Shown: positions 25,443 through 35,668, numbered from the stretch's first letter. The stretch is 58,970 nt of DNA from an uncultured Fusicatenibacter sp. (GCA_902493585.1 CABUPZ010000009.1:1-58970), one strand, 5' to 3'. Made by a program: numbers and translations. Notes: generated from the sequence alone by a model not told the origin.

Positions 25443-27362
25443 TCACACATATTCGATCTCATCGTTCACCGGCAGCTGCAGCTCCCTGCTTTCCGCCTGT
25501 GCCTGATGGAAAATCTCCATAAATTCCTTACCGGTGATGGTCTCTTTCTCGATCAGGTGAGCGGCGATCTTGTCCATCGTATCACGGTTCGCGGCAAGCA
25601 TCCGTTTCGCGGTCTCATATGCATCTTTCAGCACCCGCATCACCTCGTGGTCGATCTCTGTGGCGGTAGCGTCGCCGCAGTTCAGAACCACACGGCCGTC
25701 CAGATACTGGTTCTCCTGCGATGCCAGTCCCATCAGTCCGAACTTCTCGGACATACCGTACTGGGTGATCATCGCCCGGACGATCTTTGTGGCTTTCTCG
25801 ATATCATTGGAAGCGCCGGTGGTCACATTGCCGAAGACGATTTCCTCTGCGGCACGTCCGCCCAGACATTCCACAATCATCGCATCCAGCTCACTCTTGG
25901 TGTTCAGATATTTTTCCTCTTCCGGTACCTGCATCACGTATCCCAGCGCACCCATGGTTCTGGGAACGATGGTGATCTTCTGCACCGGTTCCGAATCCTT
26001 CTGCAGGGCGCTGATCAGCGCGTGACCCACCTCATGGTAGGAAACAATCCTGCGCTCTTCCTGGCTGAGGATACGGTCCTTTTTCTCTTTTCCCACAAGA
26101 ACCACTTCCACAGCTTCCAGAAGATCCTTCTGGGAAACGGCTTTTCTTCCGTTTTTGACGGCCAGGATCGCCGCCTCATTGATCATATTTGCAAGATCGG
26201 AACCTACCGCACCGGACGTAGCCAGGGCGATCGCTTCCAGATCCACACTTTCGTCCAGAAGAACGTTTTTGGCATGAACCTTCAGAATCTCAACACGCCC
26301 TTTCAGATCCGGACGTTCCACGATGATCCGCCGGTCGAAACGTCCCGGACGCAGCAGCGCCGGATCCAGAACCTCCGGACGATTGGTGGCTGCCAGGATC
26401 AGAAGACCTTTGGATGTATCAAAACCATCCATCTCGGCAAGAAGCTGATTCAGCGTCTGCTCACGCTCATCGTTTCCTCCGTAATGAGAATCACGGGTTT
26501 TGCCGATGGCGTCGATCTCATCGATAAAGATGATACACGGCGCATTCTTCTTGGCTTCCTCAAACAGATCGCGGACACGGGACGCACCCACGCCGACGAA
26601 CATCTCAACAAACTCAGAACCGGACAGCGAGAAGAACGGCACATGCGCCTCTCCTGCCACCGCTTTCGCAAGCAATGTTTTACCGGTACCAGGAGGGCCG
26701 ACCAGCAGTGCTCCTTTCGGCAGCTTGGCTCCGATCTGGGTATATTTTCCAGGATTGTGCAGGAAATCAACCACTTCCTGGAGAGACTCTTTCGCCTCAT
26801 CCTGTCCTGCCACATCCTTGAACAGAACGCCGGTTTCTTTCTGAACATAGGTTTTTGCCTTGCTCTTTCCTACGCCGCCCATCATGCCGCCGCCTTTGTT
26901 CATGCTGCGCATCAGCCATACCATTCCGCCGACCAGCAGCACGATGGGAAGCACCAGAGATACCAGTGAATAAACAAGTGTCGAAGTCGTATCCGGCGGC
27001 TCCTTGCTGTATTTAATATCATGTGCATCCAACAGTTCTTTCAGAGATTCCTCGTCTCCCACCAGAACCGTCTGGTATTCGATCACCTGAATGCCTTCCC
27101 TTTCTGACTTTGGCGTAATAGTCAGGATATTAGACTGCAGAACTACCTCTTCTACCTGATCCTCGTCTACCATTTCCAGAAAATCGCTGTAACCAATCTC
27201 TCTTGTGGAACTGTTGCCCAGAACGTTATTCATCAGCCCCAGGAACATCAGACCTACCAGTACGCATACAAGAATCATGAGCAGCGTCTGCTTGTTTCCC
27301 GACCCGCCTCCATTTCCAGGATTTTGAGGATCCTGGTTCTGATTGCTTGGCTTGTTATCCAT
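25443..27362 (-). CDS. ftsH: ATP-dependent zinc metalloprotease FtsH
   Basis: Membrane-bound AAA+ protease for quality control of membrane and regulatory proteins. 639 residues: two N-terminal membrane helices (about 26-46 and 130-150) flanking an extracytoplasmic domain, Walker A GPPGTGKT near 221, Walker B IIFIDEIDAIG, second region of homology ending RPGRFDRR, and the zinc HEVGH motif near 449. The C-terminus is short. AGGAGG precedes the ATG at 27362. It is followed on the same strand, after a terminator, by uvrC. Confidence 0.97.
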   Translation of the reverse strand: MDNKPSNQNQDPQNPGNGGGSGNKQTLLMILVCVLVGLMFLGLMNNVLGNSSTREIGYSDFLEMVDEDQVEEVVLQSNILTITPKSEREGIQVIEYQTVLVGDEESLKELLDAHDIKYSKEPPDTTSTLVYSLVSLVLPIVLLVGGMVWLMRSMNKGGGMMGGVGKSKAKTYVQKETGVLFKDVAGQDEAKESLQEVVDFLHNPGKYTQIGAKLPKGALLVGPPGTGKTLLAKAVAGEAHVPFFSLSGSEFVEMFVGVGASRVRDLFEEAKKNAPCIIFIDEIDAIGKTRDSHYGGNDEREQTLNQLLAEMDGFDTSKGLLILAATNRPEVLDPALLRPGRFDRRIIVERPDLKGRVEILKVHAKNVLLDESVDLEAIALATSGAVGSDLANMINEAAILAVKNGRKAVSQKDLLEAVEVVLVGKEKKDRILSQEERRIVSYHEVGHALISALQKDSEPVQKITIVPRTMGALGYVMQVPEEEKYLNTKSELDAMIVECLGGRAAEEIVFGNVTTGASNDIEKATKIVRAMITQYGMSEKFGLMGLASQENQYLDGRVVLNCGDATATEIDHEVMRVLKDAYETAKRMLAANRDTMDKIAAHLIEKETITGKEFMEIFHQAQAESRELQLPVNDEIEYV

Positions 27363-27428
27363 TTCTTTCCTCCTTTATGTTATGCTGAAATCGGAACGGC
27401 TGTTTCCAGCCGGAATTTGCCCTGATTA

Positions 27429-28789
27429 TTACATTATAATGGATTCATTTTCAATACGCAAGCAACACTTTATGAAATTACTGTGAAGCGATGGGGAACC
27501 GTTCATGGGCGGATGCACACGGGCACTATAAGGAGTTTCTTCCGTCCGCAGCCGTTCCACAATGGTATGTTTCGCTGCTGCCCGTCCTGTCAGGACAGGA
27601 ATCCCTGCGCCCAGGGTGTATAGCAGGCCTTCCCACACCAGCATAGCGCGCAGCTGCTTTCCGGTCATGCCGATCGACTGGAGGACGGCTGGTTCCCGAC
27701 GCCGGGCGATAATTCCTGTGAGTACGGCCTTGAAGAAGTTCCGTATCCCAACCAGCCAAGCACCAAACCAATGGGGATACCGGCGGCACTCATTGCCAAA
27801 GCCTGCAGGCGGATGATACGCCGAAGCTGTCTCGGTGTGGTGCCAATGGTTTTCAGCAAGCCATAGAACCGGATGTCTCCCGCCACGGAAATCTGAAATA
27901 CGTTATAGATGATCAGATATCCGGTAAAGATGATGAGCAGCAGTATGGCGGCGATGGCAGCGACACTTGTGGGATCTACCGTGTCAGACAGCCGGGCTCC
28001 CGTATAACCCCAATTGATACCGGTGTCGATATAGTTTTCCCCTTGCGTCTCACTCTGGTAACCGTGGTTGGCCAAAATTTGGTTCAAATCCTGCTCAATA
28101 TGGCGGGATCCGCTTTTCAGCATCACATCCAGATTCCAGGTTCCGGTCATACCATCGTCGGAGGCATTTGGGTTTACTCCGGTTTCTGACAAAATCTCAT
28201 TGGCTCTGCTCTCCGGAATCCGAACGTGATTTGCCACAATGGCACTGTCATACTCCCACCAGCCGCAAAGTGTGAATGTCTGGGTGGTGGGATGTCCGTC
28301 TACATCAAAGGTGATGGTAAACTCCGCCCCGATCTCCGGCTCAATTCCCAGAAGGGAGAGCACATGGGTATCCGTGGCGGCCTCGTCTGTGCCCTCTTTG
28401 GGTAAACGGCCCTCCACCGGATCGCAACACATCCAGTGGGCCTGATTGACATCAGAATACCCGACCTCCACATGGGACTTGTTGAAAGGCGCGTCCGCAG
28501 GTATATCGATGAAACGCCGCAGACCCCAGGCTTCGATCAGCGGATCGTCTTTCAAATCCTCGAATTGCTGCTCCGTCATATATTTGAAGCCACCATGAGA
28601 AAACCCTCCGACCTGGCGGAAGTTGGACTGCTGGAACCCTTCGTTGATAGACAACGCGATCGTAAACAGACTGGTGAATAACACCGCCGTCAGGGCAATC
28701 GCCATCACGGCGATCAGATTTCGGGTACGGCTTGCCTTTAAACTTTTCCATGCCAAATGTCGGATACATTTGCTGTTTTTGACGTTCAT
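27429..28789 (-). pseudogene. FtsX/MacB-type ABC permease, internally deleted and frameshifted
   Basis: The first about 350 codons are normal for a large FtsX-like permease: anchor (NLIAVMAIALTAVLFTSLFT), a periplasmic-facing domain, and a helix (AIAAILLLIIFTGYLIIYNV) with GDIRFYGLLKTIGTTPRQLR. After GLVLGWLGYGT near 27740 the frame shifts into text belonging to the extreme C-terminus (TGIIARRREPAVLQSIGMTG, KQLRAMLVWEGLLYTLGA), which ends at 27429. The intervening domain and helices of an approximately 800-residue protein are absent. The ATPase partner normally adjacent is also missing; an insertion sequence occupies its place. Confidence 0.85.
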
Positions 28790-28813
28790 AGCTCCTACCT
28801 CCTTACTGCGTCA

Positions 28814-30416
28814 GGTAGTGTCAAAACTACCTTATTTTTTAATATAAAAGTTACGTTTTACCTTGATTTTTCGGAGGTTTGCAAACAAAAAGAGCATTGA
28901 CCTCCCTTTTCGTGTATAATGTCATCGACCAAAACAACACCTACGAAAGGAGCCAATGCTCATGGACATTATACTTTATCTTCTCACCATCATTCAATAC
29001 CTTTATCAAATGAATACCAGAAGTACAAGATTGATGAACTTCCTTTGATCACCGATTTCCGTCAGGACTGGACTTATAAGCAACTCATCCCTTACTTTGA
29101 GAAACGTTACGGTAAGAAGATCCACCCCATCAGGCGGCAGACCGAATGTGACATCCCGGAAGACTGTTCCTGTCCCCGCTGTCAGGCTCCTAAAGCATAT
29201 CTTTATAAAAACAACGGTTCCAAAGGACAGCTCTCCTGCAAAGTCTGTGACGCTAAGTTCTCCCGGCAGGATAACCGCTTCTCTTCCATGAAACTGCGCT
29301 GCCCTCAATGCGGGAATACTCTGGTTCCCAAAAAGAACCGGAAATCTTTTGTCCTGCATAAATGTGTGAACCCCAAATGTCCTTACTATCTCCACAATCT
29401 TAAAAAAGTGGATCAGGAACATCTCAATGAAGCTTACGGAAAGAATAAATACAAACTCCATTACCTCTACCGTGAATTCACTGTAGATTTTTTCCGCATG
29501 GATTTAAACTCCCTTCCGAAAAACGCCTCTTCCCTGAGGTTCAGCCGTCATAACGCTCATGTCATGGGACTCTGTCTGACTCTTCATGTCAACCTTGGTC
29601 TCTCCCTGCGCAAGACTTCCCAGGCTCTTAAAGACCTTTACAACATCCGGATCTCCCACCAGCAGGTCGCCAACTATGCCAGAACTGCCGCCCTCGTCAT
29701 CAAGCCTTTATCAGATACCGGAAAACTTCCGCTTTATCGCCGATGGCTATAGCGCTTATCCTCTTGCAGCCCAACAGTTTTTTCACCAATTCGGTGAGAA
29801 GTTCCGCTTTGATATCACCCAGGCCATCAGACTTACAAACGAGGACGAAGTCTCCAAAAAGTTTCGCCCTTTCAAACAGATGGTCGAGCGGCTCAACCGT
29901 ACGTTTAAAGTCTCTTATCGCGTAACCTGCGGCTATGACAACTATGAGGGTGCTAACTACAATGTTTCACTCTGGGTTGCCTATTACAACTTTCTCAGAC
30001 CCCATCAGCATAACAACCATCGTGTTCTCAATAAAGCAGAGCATCTGGAAAATGCCGACAACATGCCGGACAAGTGGCAGCTATTTATTTTCCTTGGCAA
30101 CAGACAATCCTGCAGATGCAGAAGTCTCAAGGAGAAGAAGTCTGTTCCTAAATTCAGAGCCGGAGATAACAGCCCAGCCATCCCGGAGGGATTTACCCTT
30201 GATGGCACACAAAAACAATACTACAATGCTGTGACCCAGACGAAGAAACCAGCCTGTTCCTGAGTTCTTCGCCGTCGATAAGGTGTTCAGAGCATTGCTT
30301 TTGTGTGCTGTCAAGGGTGGCGTAAGCTGCCATCAAACAACATATCTGCAATTTTCAAGGTTTAATCTGAGCCTATTTCTTAGGCTTTATTTTTTCATAA
30401 CTCATTTGACACTACC
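28814..30416 (+). mobile_element. Inactive insertion sequence with perfect 12-bp terminal inverted repeats
   Basis: Ends are GGTAGTGTCAAA (28814-28825) and its exact complement TTTGACACTACC (30405-30416), enclosing 1603 bp with a single broken DDE transposase. No target duplication is visible: the left flank reads CTGCGTCA and the right CTTTATTA, as expected if flanking DNA was deleted after insertion. It lies directly upstream of the decayed FtsX-type gene. Confidence 0.85.
28919..30263 (+). pseudogene. DDE transposase with zinc ribbons, internally deleted
   Basis: The N-terminal half carries two Cys4 zinc-ribbon motifs (CSCPRCQAPKAY ... CKVCDAKF and CPQCGN ... CVNPKCPYY) and a helix-turn-helix-like segment ending at about 29720. 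After ARTAALVIKPL the frame breaks. The sense resumes in another frame as ENFRFIADGYSAYPLAAQQF, MVERLNRTFKVSYR and WVAYYNFLRPHQ, the second half of an rve-type catalytic domain related to IS6-like enzymes. The first catalytic Asp region (about 80-90 residues) is lost. The start is also uncertain: ATG at 28963 is in a different frame, suggesting another shift near 29010. Confidence 0.8.
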
Positions 30417-30596
30417 CTTTATTAAAAGCCATTTTTCTTTCCTCCGATCTGAATTTTTTAAGAAAATCAGACCAAAGGCGGCGGTGCTCTTATCCTGTGG
30501 GCTCTGAAAAAGCACACGAAAAAACAGCCTTCGGGCGTAAAGCCGGTAAAGCTGCTCTTAACTCAACAGCGCAATATAATACACCAGAAATTATAT
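30417..30596. other. Intergenic segment right of the insertion sequence
   Basis: On the minus strand there is an orphan start, GGAGG followed seven bases on by ATG GCT TTT AAT AAA GGG TAG, running straight into the insertion-sequence end (30416). It may be the first codons of a gene cut away with the element. No other coding signal. Confidence 0.3.
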
Positions 30597-30609
30597 AGTG
30601 TAATACACT
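30597..30609. promoter_or_regulatory. Palindromic operator ahead of the XRE gene
   Basis: AGTGTAATACACT is a perfect dyad with one central base, 17 bp downstream of a TATAAT (30575-30580) and 26 bp before the XRE start. A TACAC half-site lies at 30580-30584. The position fits autorepression. Confidence 0.5.
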
Positions 30610-30635
30610 GTATTCCATGGAGGTGATTACACAAG

Positions 30636-30977
30636 ATGGAATATACAAAAGAAGACGTGGGTATGTTTCTGCGGCAAGGCCGCACAGAACTTGAGCTTAC
30701 GCAAGAGAACGTTGCCGAAGCTATGGACTGTAATGCCACATACTATGGCAATCTAGAACGCGGCGTCCATTATCCAAGCCTTGGGCTGTTCCTCCGAATG
30801 GTCTCTTATCTTCACTTATCTGTGGATAAATTTGAGGAAAATAAAGAAGCCGTCCGGGCGGATACTTATCAACAGCTTCTCCGGATCTTAAACGATTGCA
30901 CAGAATCGGAACTGCAGATTCTACTTGAGAATACAGAAACTCTGATCCGGCACCGGACAGATTCCCTGGAAGACTAA
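30636..30977 (+). CDS. XRE-family transcriptional regulator
   Basis: 113 residues. An N-terminal Cro/CI helix-turn-helix (about 7-62: LRQGRTELELTQENVAEAMD, then YYGNLERGVHYPSLGLFLRM) is followed by a helical tail (TYQQLLRILNDCTESELQIL), the usual layout of small regulators on mobile elements and accessory islands. GGAGGTGAT gives a near-perfect ribosome site nine bases before the ATG. The gene stands alone between the dead insertion sequence and the mannan locus, with a palindrome at its promoter. Targets are unknown. Confidence 0.88.
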   Translation: MEYTKEDVGMFLRQGRTELELTQENVAEAMDCNATYYGNLERGVHYPSLGLFLRMVSYLHLSVDKFEENKEAVRADTYQQLLRILNDCTESELQILLENTETLIRHRTDSLED

Positions 30978-31048
30978 GTATAACGAATATTTCTTGAGTT
31001 TTGCTTGAGATTTTTACTGAATCACATTTTCCAGAGTTAATATCAGAA

Positions 31049-31095
31049 AAGACAGGCAGATTTACACCCAGTAGTGTTCCTCTGCCTGTTAGTCT
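31049..31095. terminator. Hairpin at the end of the mannan operon
   Basis: CAGGCAGA (31053-31060) pairs with TCTGCCTG (31081-31088), extended by AGA/TCT-type pairs. It lies between the XRE gene and the GH2 gene. No long T run on either side, so its terminator role is tentative. Confidence 0.4.
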
Positions 31096-31169
31096 GGCTT
31101 ATGATATTTGTTCAGTCTTCTATCCTCTGTTCAAAGGAAAAGATCAGTTCGACTCTTCCTGGATATTTT

Positions 31170-33698
31170 CTAATCTGTTGCAAATGTGTCTGCTAAGCTT
31201 CTGACCAGAAGGCGCTCCCGAAGGTCATCGGCATCTGCGAACGCTTTTCCTTTCACATCCTCATGCTTTATCCTGATAACCTTCTTTTCTTTTCCTGTAA
31301 TATGGAAATAGTTCTCACTGAAGATCACATCAGCATCACGTACCGCAAGTTCCACAAACGCGGCAAAGCAGTCCGTTTCAAGAGTTACCGTGTAATCCGC
31401 CCCCTGTCTGTCAGCTTCGGTGCGGAAGACAGGCGACGGAAGGCGAAGATATTTATATGGGAGCAGCGTCTCTGCCGACCTTCTTACTGTTCCATCCTCA
31501 TATGTTACTACTCCCTCAATAAATAATTCTTCATCAGGATCTTCACCCTGCATACTGTTCTGTTTCAGATCCTGATACTGGGGACAGTGGTCAAGGTTCA
31601 GTTCAGCTCCGCAGACAGAGGTAAAGGCCTCTGCACTTCCGGATGTGCTAATCTCATCTAAAACAGAAAAATCCATCTTCTTCAGTGTTATCCGCATCTG
31701 AAAATCCTGCTTTTGTGCGGTCTCATTCTCTGCCCAGAGCCGGATCCTTCTGCCATCTGCTTCAAGGCTTGCCGCCCTGCGCGCATAAAATTCTTTCGCC
31801 ATATAATGGAGCGCTTTCCATCTGCCAAAATAATCGATGCTCGACCAGGACGGCGCCGGCCAGTTATCGTTTACCTGCCAGTAAAGTGCGCCCATACAGC
31901 GTCCCCGGTTTCTTCTCCAGTGCTCTACGCCGTACCGTACTGCCATGCCCTGCAGGATCTGGCTAATATAAACTGTCTGCTCCAGTGTGGAGGGGCAGCG
32001 GAAATTTTCTGAGAGGTAGTACAGCATTTTCCCATTTGCACTGTCGTTCTTCTGGTGGCTCTCCATCACCCTTGAGAATATATTGCGGTCCGCTTTCTCT
32101 GTAAAACTTTCAATCGTTTTCATGCACGGGAACGATTCGAAACCAAATTCTGAACAGAAACGGAAATAATGATTTCCAAAGTCCGTAAACGGAAACAGAC
32201 CATGCCAGACTGACCAGTAATGAGTATCTCCGTTATTTTCATTGTCCGGATCATCAAAACACCCTCCTGAGGACGGAGAGGACGGCCAGTAAAATATATC
32301 CGGCGCGATTTTCCTTACTGTTCGGGGCAGGATTTCTTCAAAGAGGCGGATATAGTCCGCCCGGAGATACACGGATTCCTTCTGAAAATCCGTCCAGTGA
32401 TGCCATGCGGTCTCGATCTCATTGTTGCCGCATATGATTCCCAGGCAGGCGTGATGTCTGAGGCGTTTCAGATTGTCCTTTACCTCTTCACGACAGTTCT
32501 CCGCAAAATGGTCTGTCACTTCATAAACGTTGCAAGCAAACATCAGATCCTGCCATACGATCAGTCCGTACCGGTCACAGAGATCATAGAACTGATCTGA
32601 CGGATAATATCCCCCGCCCCACACTCTGACACAGTTATAGTTCGCCCTGACCATGGAGCGCACAAGATACTCCTGACGTTCCTCTGTGATCCTTGTATAG
32701 AGGCAGTCCTCCGGGATGTAATTGGCTCCCATGGTAAATATCTTCACGCCATTAATCATAAGCGCAAATTCCCGCCCCCACTCATCTGCATCTCTGCTGA
32801 CCGTGAGTGTGCGAAGTCCGATGGTCTTCTCCGCCCAATCTGTCATCCTGCCCCCTTCGTCATAACAGTATATCTCCACCCGGTATAACGGCTGATCACC
32901 GTATCCGATGGGCCACCAGAGTTTCGGTTCTGGAACCGTCAGTTTGGCTTTCGCTGTCTTATTATCCTGTTCCATTTCTTCTGTGATAAGCTTTCTTCCT
33001 TCCTCGTCAAAAAGCTTTACCGTCATACCGGTCCGGTCTGCTTCTGAGAGAGCAGCCTGCACTTCAATCCTTACACTGCCGTCCGCATCGTGGTGCTGGC
33101 GGATCCTGACGTCTTCTATCCGTGCGCCGCTCCATGCCTCCAGATAAATATTCCGGAAGATGCCCGCATCGATAAGCTGCGGACCCCAGTCCCAACCGAA
33201 CATGGAATGGGATTTTCTCAGAACCTGGTTCCCCTTCACGCAACCGCTCGGCACATACTGCGTTTCCCGGTGTTCACTGTACTGATATTCTTCTATATAT
33301 TTAAGAGGTGAACGGAAAATAATGCGTACTGTGTTCCGCCCCGCACGCAGTCTGCCGGAAAGAGGGATCCGCCACAGGCGGTGCATGTTATCTGTCTGTG
33401 CAAGATATTCTCCGTTTATGTAAATTTCCGTAAGTGTATCAAGCCCCTCGCAGACCAGCTCAGTATGCTCTTCTTCCAGAACGCTGTCTGACACTTCAAA
33501 CTCGCGGCAGAATTCGTAATCATCCCGAAACAGCTCCCTTGTCACGTATTCATTTCTGCGGTAAAAAGGATCTTCGATAGCTTCGTGGTCCAGAAGAACA
33601 GACAGTACAGTTCCCGGCACTTTTGCATCGAACTCCATGCCGCCCGCACACTGTCGCATCTTCCATACACCGTTTAATGATATTTTTGTAATGCTCAT
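31170..33698 (-). CDS. GH2 beta-mannosidase
   Basis: Removes terminal beta-1,4-mannose from mannooligosaccharides. 842 residues with the GH2 layout: N-terminal galactose-binding jelly roll (to about 180; FGWDWGPQLIDAGIFRNIYL is the beta-mannosidase signature), two Ig-like domains and the TIM barrel with acid/base Glu in IICGNNEIETAWH and nucleophile Glu in FCSEFGFESFP. No signal peptide, so cytoplasmic: it acts on imported oligosaccharides. Start at the ATG at 33698 (MSITKISLNGVW) rather than 12 codons earlier. Last gene of the locus. Confidence 0.93.
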   Translation of the reverse strand: MSITKISLNGVWKMRQCAGGMEFDAKVPGTVLSVLLDHEAIEDPFYRRNEYVTRELFRDDYEFCREFEVSDSVLEEEHTELVCEGLDTLTEIYINGEYLAQTDNMHRLWRIPLSGRLRAGRNTVRIIFRSPLKYIEEYQYSEHRETQYVPSGCVKGNQVLRKSHSMFGWDWGPQLIDAGIFRNIYLEAWSGARIEDVRIRQHHDADGSVRIEVQAALSEADRTGMTVKLFDEEGRKLITEEMEQDNKTAKAKLTVPEPKLWWPIGYGDQPLYRVEIYCYDEGGRMTDWAEKTIGLRTLTVSRDADEWGREFALMINGVKIFTMGANYIPEDCLYTRITEERQEYLVRSMVRANYNCVRVWGGGYYPSDQFYDLCDRYGLIVWQDLMFACNVYEVTDHFAENCREEVKDNLKRLRHHACLGIICGNNEIETAWHHWTDFQKESVYLRADYIRLFEEILPRTVRKIAPDIFYWPSSPSSGGCFDDPDNENNGDTHYWSVWHGLFPFTDFGNHYFRFCSEFGFESFPCMKTIESFTEKADRNIFSRVMESHQKNDSANGKMLYYLSENFRCPSTLEQTVYISQILQGMAVRYGVEHWRRNRGRCMGALYWQVNDNWPAPSWSSIDYFGRWKALHYMAKEFYARRAASLEADGRRIRLWAENETAQKQDFQMRITLKKMDFSVLDEISTSGSAEAFTSVCGAELNLDHCPQYQDLKQNSMQGEDPDEELFIEGVVTYEDGTVRRSAETLLPYKYLRLPSPVFRTEADRQGADYTVTLETDCFAAFVELAVRDADVIFSENYFHITGKEKKVIRIKHEDVKGKAFADADDLRERLLVRSLADTFATD

Positions 33699-33724
33699 AG
33701 TTATGTCTCTCTTTCTGAATATTT

Positions 33725-35079
33725 TATTTTGCAAGCCAGGTATCTAAAAATGCAGAAGTAAAAATTGCTGGTGAATTCCAGTAGATGGTTATCTCGTTGA
33801 GCGAATAGCATTCCCAGATATCCAGATAGCATTTCATGCAAGCAAAAAAGCAGTCCCCAGTATCATTGCCCGGTTCAAAACCGTCATATTGCTTCCCCAC
33901 TCATATTCCCGTTCCTCCAAAGCCACGCCGTACCTGCTCTTCCTGCCCAGAGCGACAATCCGGTCAGCCTCACTCGTAAATGCAGCGCGGTATTTTTCTG
34001 AGAGTTCTGTCTTCTTACTGGCATCTTTTTCTCCATCCGCACCGGTGTGGCACAAGCTTTCCTCCAGTAGGCACCATCCTGCAAAGCCGGATACATTGCC
34101 CCATCCCATGGATACCATGTCTGTTCCTTCACGTTCCATCTCTGCGTAGATTCTCTCTGCCTCTTCCAGATATGTATCATCTTTCACAGCACAGTATATT
34201 TCTGCCGCCGCCCACAGTCTCTCATCGCGATCGTCCGTATCCGCATAATCACCGGTATTACATTCTTCTGGATTTACAAAGCCTGTAAACTCCGGATGGC
34301 TTTCCAACCAGCTCCACGCACGCTTAGCTGCGCTGAGCGTGTCTCTGGCAGGCATGACAAAATTAGCATGACGCATGGATGTCAGTTTATGACAGACGCT
34401 TCCGTCCTGAAGCTGTATTTTAAGCAGCCACTTCAGCTCATAGAGGCACTCGTTCAGGATATCCGGAATCCCGTTCCCGCTCTCCGGTATATTCAGGCTC
34501 ACTGAAAACGTCTCTGGGAAAAACCGGTAAGCGTACAGGTTATGAGCCAACGCGGCTGCAGCCGCCGTGGGATATCTCCCATAATCCCCTGCGTCATGCC
34601 ATCCTCCTCTCACATCATAAAACCGAATATCCCCTGTTCCTGCACCGTCTGTTATTTTTTTATAATCTTCCAATCTGACTGCTTTTCCCGTATGGCAGCA
34701 CTCCCGCTTAAACTTGCCTGCATACTGTGCTTCCAACTCTATTCCGCATCTTTGAAAATAATATGCTTTACTCAAAACCTTACATACCCCGGCATATGTC
34801 TGCCCGGATATTTTAATTGTACAGGATATATGCTCTCTCTCTTTTTCAAGTCTGTCGCGCCTGTATACGATCCTTCTCGGCTCCGGTCCGTAGGGATACG
34901 CCATACATAGCCGAACCTCCATACCACTCATACGGCATATCACCCTCGTTTTTCCCGTCCAGGACTTCCTTCACTGCTCTTCTCTGCGCTTCACAGAGCG
35001 ATGCATCCTCCGGATACCTCCTTGTATGGCCTGTCAGAATATGGTCTTTGATCTTCTCTGTCTTTATTCTGTTAAGCAT
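33725..35079 (-). pseudogene. GH9-family glycoside hydrolase, disrupted
   Basis: GH9 enzymes cleave beta-1,4-glucans and related chains. The main frame (34943-33834) has the catalytic-base region DVRGGWHDAGDYGRYPTAAA and following helices, ending abruptly at GTAFLLA. The last 38 codons of the family are found immediately downstream in another frame: YLDIWECYSLNEITIYWNS matches the GH9 active-site signature 2 with the acid Glu. About 100-140 residues in between, including the histidine signature, are deleted. A probable second lesion near 34930 separates the N-terminal 45 codons (from ATG 35079). Not functional as read. Confidence 0.8.
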
Positions 35080-35109
35080 CTTTCACACCGCCGTTTCTTC
35101 TTAATATGA

Positions 35110-35643
35110 TCAATTATACTTTCGGGAGAGATATCTTGCCCACGCAGCAAGTCCGGCGCCGTGCATAAACTCTCCTTCAGCCACAAGTTTCCCGAATTCC
35201 TCCTCTGTCACTTCCTTCGTTTGTATGATCTCTCCCGGTTCTCTGTCAGAATCCCCCTCTTCACCGCACTCCGCCGCAAAAAGCCAGATCTTCTCATTCG
35301 TCGATCCAAACGACGGGTAAAACGTCCCGAGAGAATGGAGTTTCTTAACGCTGTATCCTGTCTCTTCCTTAAGCTCTCTCCCGGCCGCCTCATCCGGGGT
35401 CTCTCCCGGATCAACGAAGCCGCCCGGGAGCTCCCACTGCCACGAGCGCACAGGATAGCGGTACTGCCTCTGCAAAAGTATATTTCCATTCCGGATCGTA
35501 AGGATGCTCACGCCCTCCCTGATCTCCAGATAATCATACGGCTGTTCATGGCCGTTCACGCGCACACGGTCCTGAACGATCGTGAAACGGCCTGCTTTTA
35601 TCTTCTTTGACTCCAGTGTCTCAAACGGTATTTTTTTCTCCAT
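35110..35643 (-). CDS. NUDIX hydrolase (ADP-ribose pyrophosphatase-like)
   Basis: 177 residues. The Nudix box is complete: GFVDPGETPDEAAGRELKEE followed by TGY fits G-x5-E-x7-REU-x-EE-x-GU. The preceding YPVRSWQWELPGG and following LGTFYPSFGSTNEKIWLF resemble ADP-ribose/NDP-sugar pyrophosphatases of the NudF type. In this position it may clear nucleotide sugars or ADP-ribose; a link to mannan use is only positional. GGAGGG precedes the ATG. It lies between the dead GH9 gene and the isomerase-kinase fusion. Confidence 0.9.
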   Translation of the reverse strand: MEKKIPFETLESKKIKAGRFTIVQDRVRVNGHEQPYDYLEIREGVSILTIRNGNILLQRQYRYPVRSWQWELPGGFVDPGETPDEAAGRELKEETGYSVKKLHSLGTFYPSFGSTNEKIWLFAAECGEEGDSDREPGEIIQTKEVTEEEFGKLVAEGEFMHGAGLAAWARYLSRKYN

Positions 35644-35668
35644 TCCAAACCCTCCAGAAATACAGCAA

